NCBI RefSeq assembly: GCF_004358445.1
Contig: NZ_CP037951.1
Span: 1,165,501 to 1,229,500 of the forward strand
DNA length: 64,000 bases
Reading direction: 5' to 3'
Source of the DNA: Parashewanella tropica
GTDB lineage: Bacteria; Pseudomonadota; Gammaproteobacteria; Enterobacterales; Shewanellaceae
Part shown: positions 54,134 to 61,868 of the stretch, piece by piece
How positions within the stretch are numbered: the first letter of the stretch is position 1
Layout of the letters: each line of letters starts with the position of its first letter
Program-made: the position numbers and the translations under genes
The notes under the pieces: model-generated
Told to the model about the DNA's origin: nothing
What the model saw: only the letters and a program-made list of their open reading frames with translations
The model's database searches: none

Positions 54134-56452
54134 ATGAAACCAACATATCTAGCAAGTGTGATTAAACTCGGGTTAATGGCATCAGTTATTGCTGCACCAG
54201 CTGTTGTTGCAGAAGAAGACAAAGTCGAACGTATTGTTGTTACTGGTCTTAAAATTGACCGTGAACTTCAAGAAACTCCAACCAGTGTGGCTGTGGTTAC
54301 TGAAAAACAAATGGAAGACGAGCAGTTAGTTAGCTTGTATGACGTTCTTGATCAGATCCCTAACGTTGCTGGTAACTTTGGTAGTGACTTCAGTATCCGT
54401 GGTGTAAATGCATTTAACGTATCTGGTGGTGGTAACAGTTATCTTGCTAGTGTGTATGTTGACGGCGCTGCTTTACCTTATCGTATGATCCAGCAAGGTG
54501 GATTTAATGTTTGGGATGTATCACAAGTAGAAGTACTTCGAGGCCCTCAGTCTACTCTGCAAGGTCGTAACGCACTGGCTGGTGCAATCTGGATCACAAC
54601 TCAACAACCGACTTATGAATGGTCTGGTAAGGCTAGAGTTACAGTTGGCCAACATGGTCAACGTGACATTGCCGTTGCAGGTGGCGGTGAACTTATTGAC
54701 AACCAAATGGCATTCCGTTTCAGTGGTGAAAAAAATCACTATGATGGCGTTGTTCGTAATATCACCCGTAATGAAAAGTCTGATTACAATGAAAACCAAA
54801 CCTATCGTTTGAAACTGCTTATGGAGCCTGAGGCCATTGATGGTCTAAGCGCAACATTGAGTTATACCTATAACGATAGTGAAATTGGTGTACCTTGGGT
54901 AAAAGGCCCTGGCGCGAGCGCGAGTAATCGTATTACCAACTTCAATGCGCCAACGTATGAACGCACAGAAAATGACATTGTTACTTTATCTGTAAATTAT
55001 GACTTCAACCTTGACTGGTCTTTGGAAGCGATTAGCACCTATCTCAATGCTGATTATGGTTATGAGTGGGACGGTGACACTGGGCCAGAAGATAAAGCAC
55101 GCCTTATCGATGACCGTAATGACACTACAACAAGCCATGAATTACGCTTGATTTATAACGGCGATGCACTAAATCTTGTGTTTGGTGGTTATTACTCAAA
55201 CTTGAAAGTGGAAGACAAGTTCCATGGACCTCGTTCTTTAAGTCTTGCAGAACTTAATGTTCCTACTTTATTGGTTGCTCCTAGAGATAAAGGTGGACTT
55301 GGTTTACCTCAGCACCTTGCTCAAGTGGTTCTTGCACAATACAAAAACTTCGACCCAGCTCAGATCAATGCCAAAGGTCATTTAAATCAAGAAGTGACTT
55401 CTGCTGCGGTTTACTCCGAATTTAATTATCGATTAAATGAGCAGTTCGCTATTTATGGTGGCTTACGTTATGACTATGAAAAGCAGCGTCGAGAGTCAGA
55501 TAATGATGTAACCATCGCTAATACAGATGCTTTACCTGATCCTGAAAAAATCGCAAAGGTAAATCCATTGCTAGCTCGAATTGTAACTGGACTAAATGCA
55601 AGAGTTCATAAATTTGCAAAAGATGCTTCAGGTAATGAAGCCCCTGTTGAAGACAGCTTCAATAAATTGCTACCTAAATTAGGTGTAAGCTACTTTATCA
55701 ATGATGACATCAGTACTCACTTTACGTTCCAGCAGGGCTATCGAAGTGGTGGTGTGGGTCGTAATATTGCGCGCAACGAAATTTATACCTATGACTCAGA
55801 GTACACAAACAACTATGAGTTGAGTTTCCGAAGCGCATGGTTAGATAATGATTTAACCTTAAATGCGAACCTATTCCTTCTTGATTGGAAAGACATGCAA
55901 GTTCTAGTCGATGGCCTTGAAGGTGGTAACAAAGGTCGTTTCGATAAATACACTCGTAATGCGGGTAAAGCACAAGTAAAAGGCTTTGAAGTTGAGCTAG
56001 CGTACAGCATAAATGAAGAGTTTAGCTTTAACGCAGGTCTTGGTCAGGCTAAATCTGAATTTAAAGACTTTAGTGTACAAGTAGAAAACTCAAAGAAAGA
56101 AATAGAGACGATTAGCTATGCAGGTCAATCATTTGCTAAAGCACCTGAATGGACGGCAAACATGGGCTTCACCTACCGTAATGCAGATGGTGTTTTTGCC
56201 AATATAAATGCTAACTATCAAGATACAAGTGCTGCAAAACTAGTTCACAATGGTGAAGCACCATCTGTTCGAACCAACGCTAGAACCATTGTGAATGCTC
56301 GTTTCGGTTATAACTGGGAAAACTTTGGTGTATTTGTAACGGCTAAAAACTTGTTTGATGATGATTATCTAGCTGCAGGAGCTGGTGGTCGTAGTTCATT
56401 TGAGTTTGGTAAAGAGCGCCAGCTTTCATTAAATCTAACTGCTGAATTCTAA
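54134..56452 (+). CDS. TonB-dependent receptor, probable ferrisiderophore type
   Basis: This 772-residue protein has a signal peptide (LASVIKLGLMASVIAAPAVVA), a TonB-box-like VERIVVTG, a plug domain (SIRGVNAFNVSGGGNSYLAS, VEVLRGPQSTLQGRNALAGAIWI) and a barrel ending in F. The pattern and the Fur-like box upstream fit siderophore receptors of the FhuE/FpvA-like group. The PepSY-type reductase operon nearby supports iron release from the siderophore. AAGGGAAA precedes the ATG at 54134; a longer frame upstream lacks one. No biosynthesis genes are seen, so it may use xenosiderophores. Confidence 0.9.
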   Translation: MKPTYLASVIKLGLMASVIAAPAVVAEEDKVERIVVTGLKIDRELQETPTSVAVVTEKQMEDEQLVSLYDVLDQIPNVAGNFGSDFSIRGVNAFNVSGGGNSYLASVYVDGAALPYRMIQQGGFNVWDVSQVEVLRGPQSTLQGRNALAGAIWITTQQPTYEWSGKARVTVGQHGQRDIAVAGGGELIDNQMAFRFSGEKNHYDGVVRNITRNEKSDYNENQTYRLKLLMEPEAIDGLSATLSYTYNDSEIGVPWVKGPGASASNRITNFNAPTYERTENDIVTLSVNYDFNLDWSLEAISTYLNADYGYEWDGDTGPEDKARLIDDRNDTTTSHELRLIYNGDALNLVFGGYYSNLKVEDKFHGPRSLSLAELNVPTLLVAPRDKGGLGLPQHLAQVVLAQYKNFDPAQINAKGHLNQEVTSAAVYSEFNYRLNEQFAIYGGLRYDYEKQRRESDNDVTIANTDALPDPEKIAKVNPLLARIVTGLNARVHKFAKDASGNEAPVEDSFNKLLPKLGVSYFINDDISTHFTFQQGYRSGGVGRNIARNEIYTYDSEYTNNYELSFRSAWLDNDLTLNANLFLLDWKDMQVLVDGLEGGNKGRFDKYTRNAGKAQVKGFEVELAYSINEEFSFNAGLGQAKSEFKDFSVQVENSKKEIETISYAGQSFAKAPEWTANMGFTYRNADGVFANINANYQDTSAAKLVHNGEAPSVRTNARTIVNARFGYNWENFGVFVTAKNLFDDDYLAAGAGGRSSFEFGKERQLSLNLTAEF

Positions 56453-56476
56453 TCTTATCAAAGGTGAATAGAATCT

Positions 56477-56503
56477 AAAGGAGCTCTGTTGAGCTCCTTT
56501 TTG
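56477..56503 (+). terminator. Terminator of the siderophore-type receptor gene
   Basis: The stem AAAGGAGCTC / GAGCTCCTTT with a four-base loop (TGTT) and following TT lies 24 bases after the stop codon. Confidence 0.85.
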
Positions 56504-56511
56504 TATCTTTA

Positions 56512-56545
56512 CCTCAACAACCTCAACAACTTCAACAACTTCAAC
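56512..56545. repeat. 9-bp tandem repeat
   Basis: Nearly four units of CCTCAACAA/CTTCAACAA run head to tail between the receptor terminator and the stop codon of the next gene. It may vary in length by slippage. It lies outside both genes. Confidence 0.7.
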
Positions 56546-56547
56546 CG

Positions 56548-56943
56548 TTACCAATTGCCTATTGTAATATTGGTTGTTTTCGATTGATGTTTAACGTCTT
56601 TGTCTTTAATCGTATCGTAGGCTGTGATTATGCAGCTAAAGGAAAAGTTTTTGCCGTAATAACCCTGTACTACAACGCCGTAAGGAGGGCGGTAAAGAAA
56701 GCCATTAGGTAAACCGTCATTTACGACTCTATCATCCAATAGGATGTTTTTACCATTTATCACTGCTGTGATTGAGGATATATTTGAAGAGTCGTCTCTA
56801 GGTTGGCATGGTATAAGTACAGCCGAATCTTGATAAAGAAATATGTCACCACCTGTAGGGTACTTAAAATAATCAGACTGCCCCGCTAATGCAGTGTTAC
56901 TAATTAGGCCAATTAAAAGTAAAAGTTTAATTTTATAAGACAT
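56548..56943 (-). CDS. Secreted hypothetical protein
   Basis: This 131-residue protein has a signal peptide (IKLLLLIGLISNTALA) and a mature part rich in beta strand with two cysteines (LIPCQPRD, FSFSCIITAYD), as a small Ig-like fold would have. I do not recognise the family. The ATG at 56943 is chosen; the longer frame starts with TTG at 56958. Its 3' end meets the tandem repeat. It is convergent with the receptor gene and lies 158 bases after the PepSY operon on the same strand. Confidence 0.6.
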   Translation of the reverse strand: MSYKIKLLLLIGLISNTALAGQSDYFKYPTGGDIFLYQDSAVLIPCQPRDDSSNISSITAVINGKNILLDDRVVNDGLPNGFLYRPPYGVVVQGYYGKNFSFSCIITAYDTIKDKDVKHQSKTTNITIGNW

Positions 56944-57101
56944 ATAAACCAGCACCAATAAAAAAAGTGGTTACAGTTTATTCTGTCTGGCAGGTTTATT
57001 TAAATTAAATGTAGTTAACGATGTCATTGAAGGTTATGGTGAATTTGAGATCAAGGAAGCTGCTGGATTTTCAACAACTCCCTTTAATCGTGGTTAGATA
57101 T

Positions 57102-57332
57102 TTAGGACGGCTTTTTCGTGTAGTAAGTGACAATAAAGCCGATTAAGCTCAATAAGCCTAACCACACAAAAATACCTCGTAAAATCCCATAGCTAGCCAT
57201 GCAGCAAAGCATTGATAAGACGAGTAAGGCAAGCCCCAATAATCGTCGTTTAGAGGAAGAGGTAAAGCTGGTGTGTTCCCGAATGGCTACCACACCTAAA
57301 ACGAGCAATAGAACTGATAATAAAGTGATCAT
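57102..57332 (-). CDS. Small membrane protein of the PepSY operon (DUF3325-like)
   Basis: This 76-residue protein has three hydrophobic segments (LLSVLLLVLGVVAI, LLGLALLVLSMLCCMAS, FVWLGLLSLIGFIVTYY). The size and position after a PepSY gene match DUF3325 proteins such as the small partner of FpvG in Pseudomonas, which take part in iron release from siderophores. The start overlaps the PepSY stop by four bases (ATGA). Family assignment is by context more than by sequence. Confidence 0.7.
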   Translation of the reverse strand: MITLLSVLLLVLGVVAIREHTSFTSSSKRRLLGLALLVLSMLCCMASYGILRGIFVWLGLLSLIGFIVTYYTKKPS

Positions 57333-58969
57333 GCATTAACTCCTTGCTCTATGGTTAAGTTATTAGGCTCGTTTTCATTTTGTGCTTGAAACTGCTTTAA
57401 CAAATACAAGATCCCAATACCTAACAATAAACAAATAATGTCTACACCAATGGCAACAGGATTTATGTTAGAACCATTGGACAGATAACCAAACAATGCC
57501 AGTTTGATTGGAAGAATACTGATTAAGCATAAGCTTGTGATCCAAGTAAATAGTTTGGCGGTTTGTTGTTCATTTTTATAAAAGAAAGCAAACAGAGTAC
57601 ATAAGCCCCAAATTGGGAAGAATACATAAAACATCGCTGCGCCAACGTTTTCAATAGCAGTCAATTTATCCAATAATAATTGAGCAGGGAATAATGCAAA
57701 ACTTGCCAGAACAACACCGCCACAACTACCAAGAATAAAGCGATTAAAGCGCTTGTAAGTCTTCTCAGTGAATTCTGGATTGGTTGAAGTTAATCCGCGT
57801 CTGATCCATAGCATCATGCCTGTTAATGGCAGTAATGTGGTCGATAAGCCAAGAATTGTCCAAATCAGTTTCACTAAAATGCCACCAAAGTTACCGTAGT
57901 GAAGTGGGAACATTAAGTCGATAATGGGTCCTGAAAAACCTTCTACTTTGCTTAAATTGCTATAGCGTTCAACAAAGGTTGCATCTGCTGCGTTATAAAC
58001 GGAAGTTTGGAAGGCAATACTGCTACCACCGTAAACACTAACTAATGCCAATGCGCCTTTATCACCAAATTCTTTAATAGTGATTGAAGCAATTTCTCTA
58101 TCTCCACCCGTTGTCTTTTCGGTTTCTAATACTTCTGCAATTTTCATAGGCGCGGCAATGTGCTGAACGGTGACCTCTGGCGTTGCAGTAAAGGTTTCAA
58201 GTAATTTATCTTGGTCGCCTTCAAAGCTAACAAAAGCGGCGGCAGGAACCAAGACAACAATAATTAACCCAAGGAATGCACCGGTAAATCCAATAATGCC
58301 ATGAAATAGCATGCCCCAAATACCAAGGATTTTGTGACCATCATTCCAAGTTAACGTGGTGTTTTTCTCTCTACGGAAGGTAAACAGCTGGGCTAATTTT
58401 TTGCGGTGGATGATAAAACCTGTGACGACGGAGAGTAATAAGGTTAACCCGAGAACACCAGTCAACAATAAACCAATTGGTCTACCAAGATGTAAGTCAG
58501 CATGAAAGCCAATAATAAAGTTAGCCATGCCATACTCTCTGGATTCAAAGAGTTCATCAGCGGTGCCTTCTTTTTTCGTTACAAGCTCATAAGTAACAGG
58601 ATCCAGCTCTATTAAATAACCTCGCTCTTCTGGCTTTTTGTTAGCTTCAGAAGCTGAGTCCTCAATCCCGCTATGTGCTTCATAAAACAGAGTGAGATTT
58701 TGAAAACCACGAATGCTGGGTAAAAAGATGGTCACTTCTTCTAAATACGGCTTTGGAATATCTTGAGCATAATGGTTAACCAATTGCTCAATTTTTTTCA
58801 TATCCATTTGCTCAACTGATGGGTAGGTGGGGTTCGCCCAAATTTTTAATTCTGGTTTACCAAAAACGGACAGTGAGCCTGTAAAAGCAATTACAAACAG
58901 TAAAATACCCGTGATGATGCCAACCCAAGCGTGAATGCTGAAGAGCTTTTTAATGGTTCTACTTTTCAT
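57329..58969 (-). CDS. PepSY-associated transmembrane protein, FpvG-like ferrisiderophore reductase
   Basis: This 546-residue inner-membrane protein starts with a helix (KLFSIHAWVGIITGILLFVIAFTGSLSVF) typical of PepSY-TM proteins. A large periplasmic part, helices with HADLHLGRPIGLLLTGVLGLTLLLS, KILGIWGMLFHGIIGFTGAFLG and MFPLHYGNFGGILVKLIWTILGLS follow. The paired histidines in the helices could bind heme. In Pseudomonas, FpvG reduces ferripyoverdine in the periplasm to free the iron. GGAGG precedes the ATG. Here it is the central gene of a three-gene operon beside a TonB receptor. Confidence 0.85.
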   Translation of the reverse strand: MKSRTIKKLFSIHAWVGIITGILLFVIAFTGSLSVFGKPELKIWANPTYPSVEQMDMKKIEQLVNHYAQDIPKPYLEEVTIFLPSIRGFQNLTLFYEAHSGIEDSASEANKKPEERGYLIELDPVTYELVTKKEGTADELFESREYGMANFIIGFHADLHLGRPIGLLLTGVLGLTLLLSVVTGFIIHRKKLAQLFTFRREKNTTLTWNDGHKILGIWGMLFHGIIGFTGAFLGLIIVVLVPAAAFVSFEGDQDKLLETFTATPEVTVQHIAAPMKIAEVLETEKTTGGDREIASITIKEFGDKGALALVSVYGGSSIAFQTSVYNAADATFVERYSNLSKVEGFSGPIIDLMFPLHYGNFGGILVKLIWTILGLSTTLLPLTGMMLWIRRGLTSTNPEFTEKTYKRFNRFILGSCGGVVLASFALFPAQLLLDKLTAIENVGAAMFYVFFPIWGLCTLFAFFYKNEQQTAKLFTWITSLCLISILPIKLALFGYLSNGSNINPVAIGVDIICLLLGIGILYLLKQFQAQNENEPNNLTIEQGVNA

Positions 58970-58970
58970 T

Positions 58971-59273
58971 TTATAAGCCTCCGCTTAACGCTAAATAGCT
59001 CAGTAGTGCATGGCTGATAGTGATAACAAGCATCACAGCCCATGCATGCCAAGATTTTTTACTTAGGTAGCTATAAATAAACAAGCCAATCCAAATAAAA
59101 GGAAAAAGTAGAATAGGCAAAGCAATTTGATCGGCTAATTTAAAGGGGAGGTAAGTTGTCATTCCGGGGATCATAACCACAGAAGTAATAAATGCCATAA
59201 GGCAAGAAGCAAGATTACGGCTGATTTTATTATCAACACTACTTCTTCTATTTGGTTTTGTCGTTGATGTCAT
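58971..59273 (-). CDS. DUF3649-like membrane protein
   Basis: This 100-residue protein has three hydrophobic segments (LASCLMAFITSVVMIPGMTTYLP, IALPILLFPFIWIGLFIYSYL, WAVMLVITISHALLSYLAL) and the typical DUF3649 pattern of a charged N-terminus then a helix. It is first in the PepSY operon, as in siderophore reduction operons. GGAAAA precedes the ATG and a Fur-like sequence is 60-80 bases upstream. The stop touches the PepSY start. Confidence 0.75.
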   Translation of the reverse strand: MTSTTKPNRRSSVDNKISRNLASCLMAFITSVVMIPGMTTYLPFKLADQIALPILLFPFIWIGLFIYSYLSKKSWHAWAVMLVITISHALLSYLALSGGL

Positions 59274-59331
59274 TACGATTTTCCATATTCGTGATTGGGC
59301 TTATGGTAAACCGTACCTCATATCGAGTAAA

Positions 59332-59352
59332 TAATAATATTGATAATGGTTT
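59332..59352. promoter_or_regulatory. Weak Fur-like site upstream of the PepSY operon
   Basis: AATAATATTGATAATGGTTTG contains an exact TGATAAT half-site and a partial second hexamer. It lies in the 190-base region divergent to sdhE, about 60 bases before the DUF3649-like gene. It fits iron control by context but is weaker than the site at 54096. Confidence 0.35.
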
Positions 59353-59463
59353 GTATTTGCATGAATGGGTTTTGTAACGGTAAGGTAAGCGCGCTTTGTT
59401 ACGGGGCTTTAACCTGATAAACTTCTCTCAATCTTGGATATTGAGGAAAAAGCTTTGGAATTG

Positions 59464-59703
59464 ATGAACATTGCTCGCGTCAGATGGGCTTGTCGTCGCG
59501 GTATGCTGGAGTTGGATGTGATTTTTCAACCATTTGTAGACGCACATTATGAAAACCTGTCAGAACAAGATAAAGCGATTTTTGTGCGTTTGTTAGAGTG
59601 TGAAGATCCTGAGTTGTTCGCTTGGTTTATGGGGCATGAAGACTGCCCAGATCCTGAGCTTGCTCAAATGGTTATTACTGTCCGTGGCCGTCCAAAACCA
59701 TAG
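59464..59703 (+). CDS. sdhE: FAD assembly factor SdhE
   Basis: This 79-residue protein carries the SdhE signature RGMLELD near residues 12-18 (WACRRGMLELDVIFQPF) and the ECEDPELFAWFMGH segment. It helps attach FAD to succinate dehydrogenase subunit A. The ATG at 59464 fits family length and has GGAA before it; a longer frame starts with TTG at 59434 without ribosome site. It is followed by overlapping ygfX, the usual partner. Confidence 0.92.
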   Translation: MNIARVRWACRRGMLELDVIFQPFVDAHYENLSEQDKAIFVRLLECEDPELFAWFMGHEDCPDPELAQMVITVRGRPKP

Positions 59704-60112
59704 TTTCTCTTTACAGGCTTCTTTTATGCAGCGAATGGCTTTTCTTTGTTTCGCTGCGCTTATCCTATCCAGCTTTGTAGCTTGGCCTGAAACAGAACTT
59801 TTATTATTTAACGTATTCCAAGTTACGGTGTTTTCACTCAGTTTGGCTTTCTTAGTCAAAGAGTTCAAAGCATTACAACAATGGAAACTGGCGTTCCAAT
59901 TAAGCGAGCTAGGTGAATTTAGAAAATTTGATACGGTAAGTACTTACAAGATTGAAAAGCTGTGGGTTTCTGATTGGTTTTGTGCGTTTTATTTGATGAG
60001 TGCAAATTCGAAAGGAAAACTGAAGCGAGTGGAAACTGTATTTGTGTTTAAAGACATGTTGCCGGACTCAAACTATCGTCATTTGAGTCGAATTCTTTTA
60101 TCTGTTCGGTAA
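59684..60112 (+). CDS. ygfX: YgfX/CptA-like membrane protein
   Basis: This roughly 142-residue protein starts with HSFSLQASFMQR and two hydrophobic segments (MAFLCFAALILSSFVAW, LFNVFQVTVFSLSLAFLVK). A soluble C-terminal part ending in DSNYRHLSRILLSVR follows, as in YgfX. The family pairs with SdhE and has been linked to cytoskeleton inhibition as a toxin in E. coli, though that role is debated. The start is uncertain: a GTG at 59684 overlaps sdhE by 20 bases and gives the family length; the ATG at 59726 would cut the conserved HSF segment. Confidence 0.8.
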   Translation: MAVQNHSFSLQASFMQRMAFLCFAALILSSFVAWPETELLLFNVFQVTVFSLSLAFLVKEFKALQQWKLAFQLSELGEFRKFDTVSTYKIEKLWVSDWFCAFYLMSANSKGKLKRVETVFVFKDMLPDSNYRHLSRILLSVR

Positions 60113-60136
60113 TTTTTCGATTATATATTAAGCCAA

Positions 60137-61663
60137 TTAATCAACAGCTTCCATTTCTTGATGTTTTGCCGCCTGTTCTTGTTGTTCAATTTGTCTGGTC
60201 ACCTCGTTATGCTCTCTTAGTTTTCTTTCTCTTTCTGGGATTAAATAATCATCCACATTTTGATGTCTTAAAGATGACTTATTCATTGTCTGTAGTACTT
60301 GCATTATTGCTGCTTCTTTTTGCTGTGATGACATGTCATCAAGGTGGTCAAGTGTTCTACATAGTTCAACAATTGTTGCAATCGCATAGCGAGTACAATC
60401 ATCATGGTTATTGATTGATTGCATACCCGTTCGGATTACTTTGTCCGCTTCTGTATATCTACCTGTAAATTTTGAGTCTACAATAATGACTTTTTCATTA
60501 ACATGGATAATCAATAAAGTATGATTTTCTAATTTTATGGGACCTAAATACCTCTCTTCTATGCCCAGTAGGCCTATCTGGGGGGTAGGGTTATCTTGAT
60601 GTTTCGCTTTGAATTGCTCAATAAAAGTTGGAAAATCTTTTTCATCGACATGGTTGTCTTCATGTAAAAATGCTAAATCTTGACGAACGATTCCGTTGAC
60701 TCTCAAATACTCAACAGGGGCATAGGTGAGCACCTGTGGCTCTAATTGCCCTGTTGTTGCAATGGGCTGGAAGGAATTTCTGTGTTGCTCGGCCGTTACT
60801 TCATTACTTGCAACTTCTTCAAAGTCTTCATCATCATCGCAATCTAGTGTTGGCTCATCCGTTGATGGTTGTAAGGATTCTCGAATGGCATTGCCATTAG
60901 CATCATGTATTTGTTGTCTTAAATGACCATATGGATTGGTCATTGAATCAATCAGTGACCCCAGCTCTGCAAGTAGTCTTGCCTTATCTTTCCATGTCAT
61001 TAATGGCATTTCAGCTGCCATGCTTGCGACTATTTGCTTAGCACGGTCAGCTTCCTCTTCATCCAAATAGCCAAATTTATGTAACATACTAATTTTTATA
61101 GTGATTACGAATGCTTTTAATTTTGCCGAAAATCTTTCAAAGAGGGACTTCTTTTCTGGAATCCTGATTAATGCATTAAACCCTACATTAATTAATGCCT
61201 CCCCGTTACGGGCTTCCCAAGCAGATAAGTCTTTTATTAGTTGAGGCTGTGCTTGTGAGACTTCGTGTAACAAGACATTATTCACCATTGAAGGGTGTTC
61301 AAATAAAGTATGTACAAAAGTATGGTTTTCTTTATCTACAAGAGACATGGCGCAGGTGGAATTTTGTGTTGCCAAAAGTAATTGGAGCATTTGTCTGCGG
61401 TTTTGGGATAATTTTGAGGGTACTGCTTGGGAATCATCATATTCCATCGAGAACAGTAAGTGAAACAGTGTTTGACCGTGCTGGTTTTGGACTGTGATAT
61501 TGAAATCAGGCTCTTCAATAATGTCTTCAAGTCTTTGATAATCGCCGCCTTCAATTGCTTCTTCTGCATCACAGAATAGTTCAACCTCCCTTTCAGAGGC
61601 TTGTGCATATTTAAGGGAGGCCACATTAGCTTGGCCTACAACACTAGGAACACCTTCTAACAT
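60137..61663 (-). CDS. Unrecognised protein with ankyrin-like N-terminus and CE-clan protease-like C-terminal region
   Basis: This 508-residue protein has no signal peptide. Residues 28-160 contain segments like ankyrin repeats (AIEGGDYQRLEDIIEE, NQHGQTLFHLLFSM, DKENHTFVHTLFEHP). Residues 265-290 are very acidic. The C-terminal third has ENHTLLIIHV, KVIIVDSKF and QSINNHDDCTRYA. The order His381, Asp396, Gln415, Cys423 recalls the His-Asp-Gln-Cys layout of CE-clan cysteine proteases (Ulp1, SseL/ElaD, YopJ relatives). An ankyrin plus CE-clan build is typical of secreted effectors that act on host ubiquitin-like proteins. The reading is by eye; the spacing Gln to Cys is two residues longer than in Ulp1. 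Residues 475-506 look like a helical tail. Confidence 0.7.
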   Translation of the reverse strand: MLEGVPSVVGQANVASLKYAQASEREVELFCDAEEAIEGGDYQRLEDIIEEPDFNITVQNQHGQTLFHLLFSMEYDDSQAVPSKLSQNRRQMLQLLLATQNSTCAMSLVDKENHTFVHTLFEHPSMVNNVLLHEVSQAQPQLIKDLSAWEARNGEALINVGFNALIRIPEKKSLFERFSAKLKAFVITIKISMLHKFGYLDEEEADRAKQIVASMAAEMPLMTWKDKARLLAELGSLIDSMTNPYGHLRQQIHDANGNAIRESLQPSTDEPTLDCDDDEDFEEVASNEVTAEQHRNSFQPIATTGQLEPQVLTYAPVEYLRVNGIVRQDLAFLHEDNHVDEKDFPTFIEQFKAKHQDNPTPQIGLLGIEERYLGPIKLENHTLLIIHVNEKVIIVDSKFTGRYTEADKVIRTGMQSINNHDDCTRYAIATIVELCRTLDHLDDMSSQQKEAAIMQVLQTMNKSSLRHQNVDDYLIPERERKLREHNEVTRQIEQQEQAAKHQEMEAVD

Positions 61664-61830
61664 GTCATTTAATCCATTACAGGGCGGTACATTAAGAATA
61701 ATACTAAATGCAGCGAATCAAAGCTTTTTGGGCTTCCATTGACAAAGTTTAATTTTTGAGCAATGTAAGGTTGGCGCGGTAGGGTTCATAAAATCGTTAT
61801 CAAATTTTAGTATTTAGATAAGAATATATT

Positions 61831-61861
61831 GCCGACTCACGTAATTGATACTTGAGTCGGC
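61831..61861 (-). terminator. Hairpin terminator after the large C-terminal partial gene
   Basis: The stem GCCGACTCA / TGAGTCGGC is perfect and lies 8 bases after the stop codon on the minus strand. The following AATATATTC is only mildly T-rich, so termination may be partial. Confidence 0.6.
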
Positions 61862-61868
61862 TTTATAG

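Noticed and set aside
60166-60414. Plus-strand hydrophobic frame opposite the ankyrin-like gene
   Set aside because: It is the complement of a long intact minus-strand gene and has no ribosome site.
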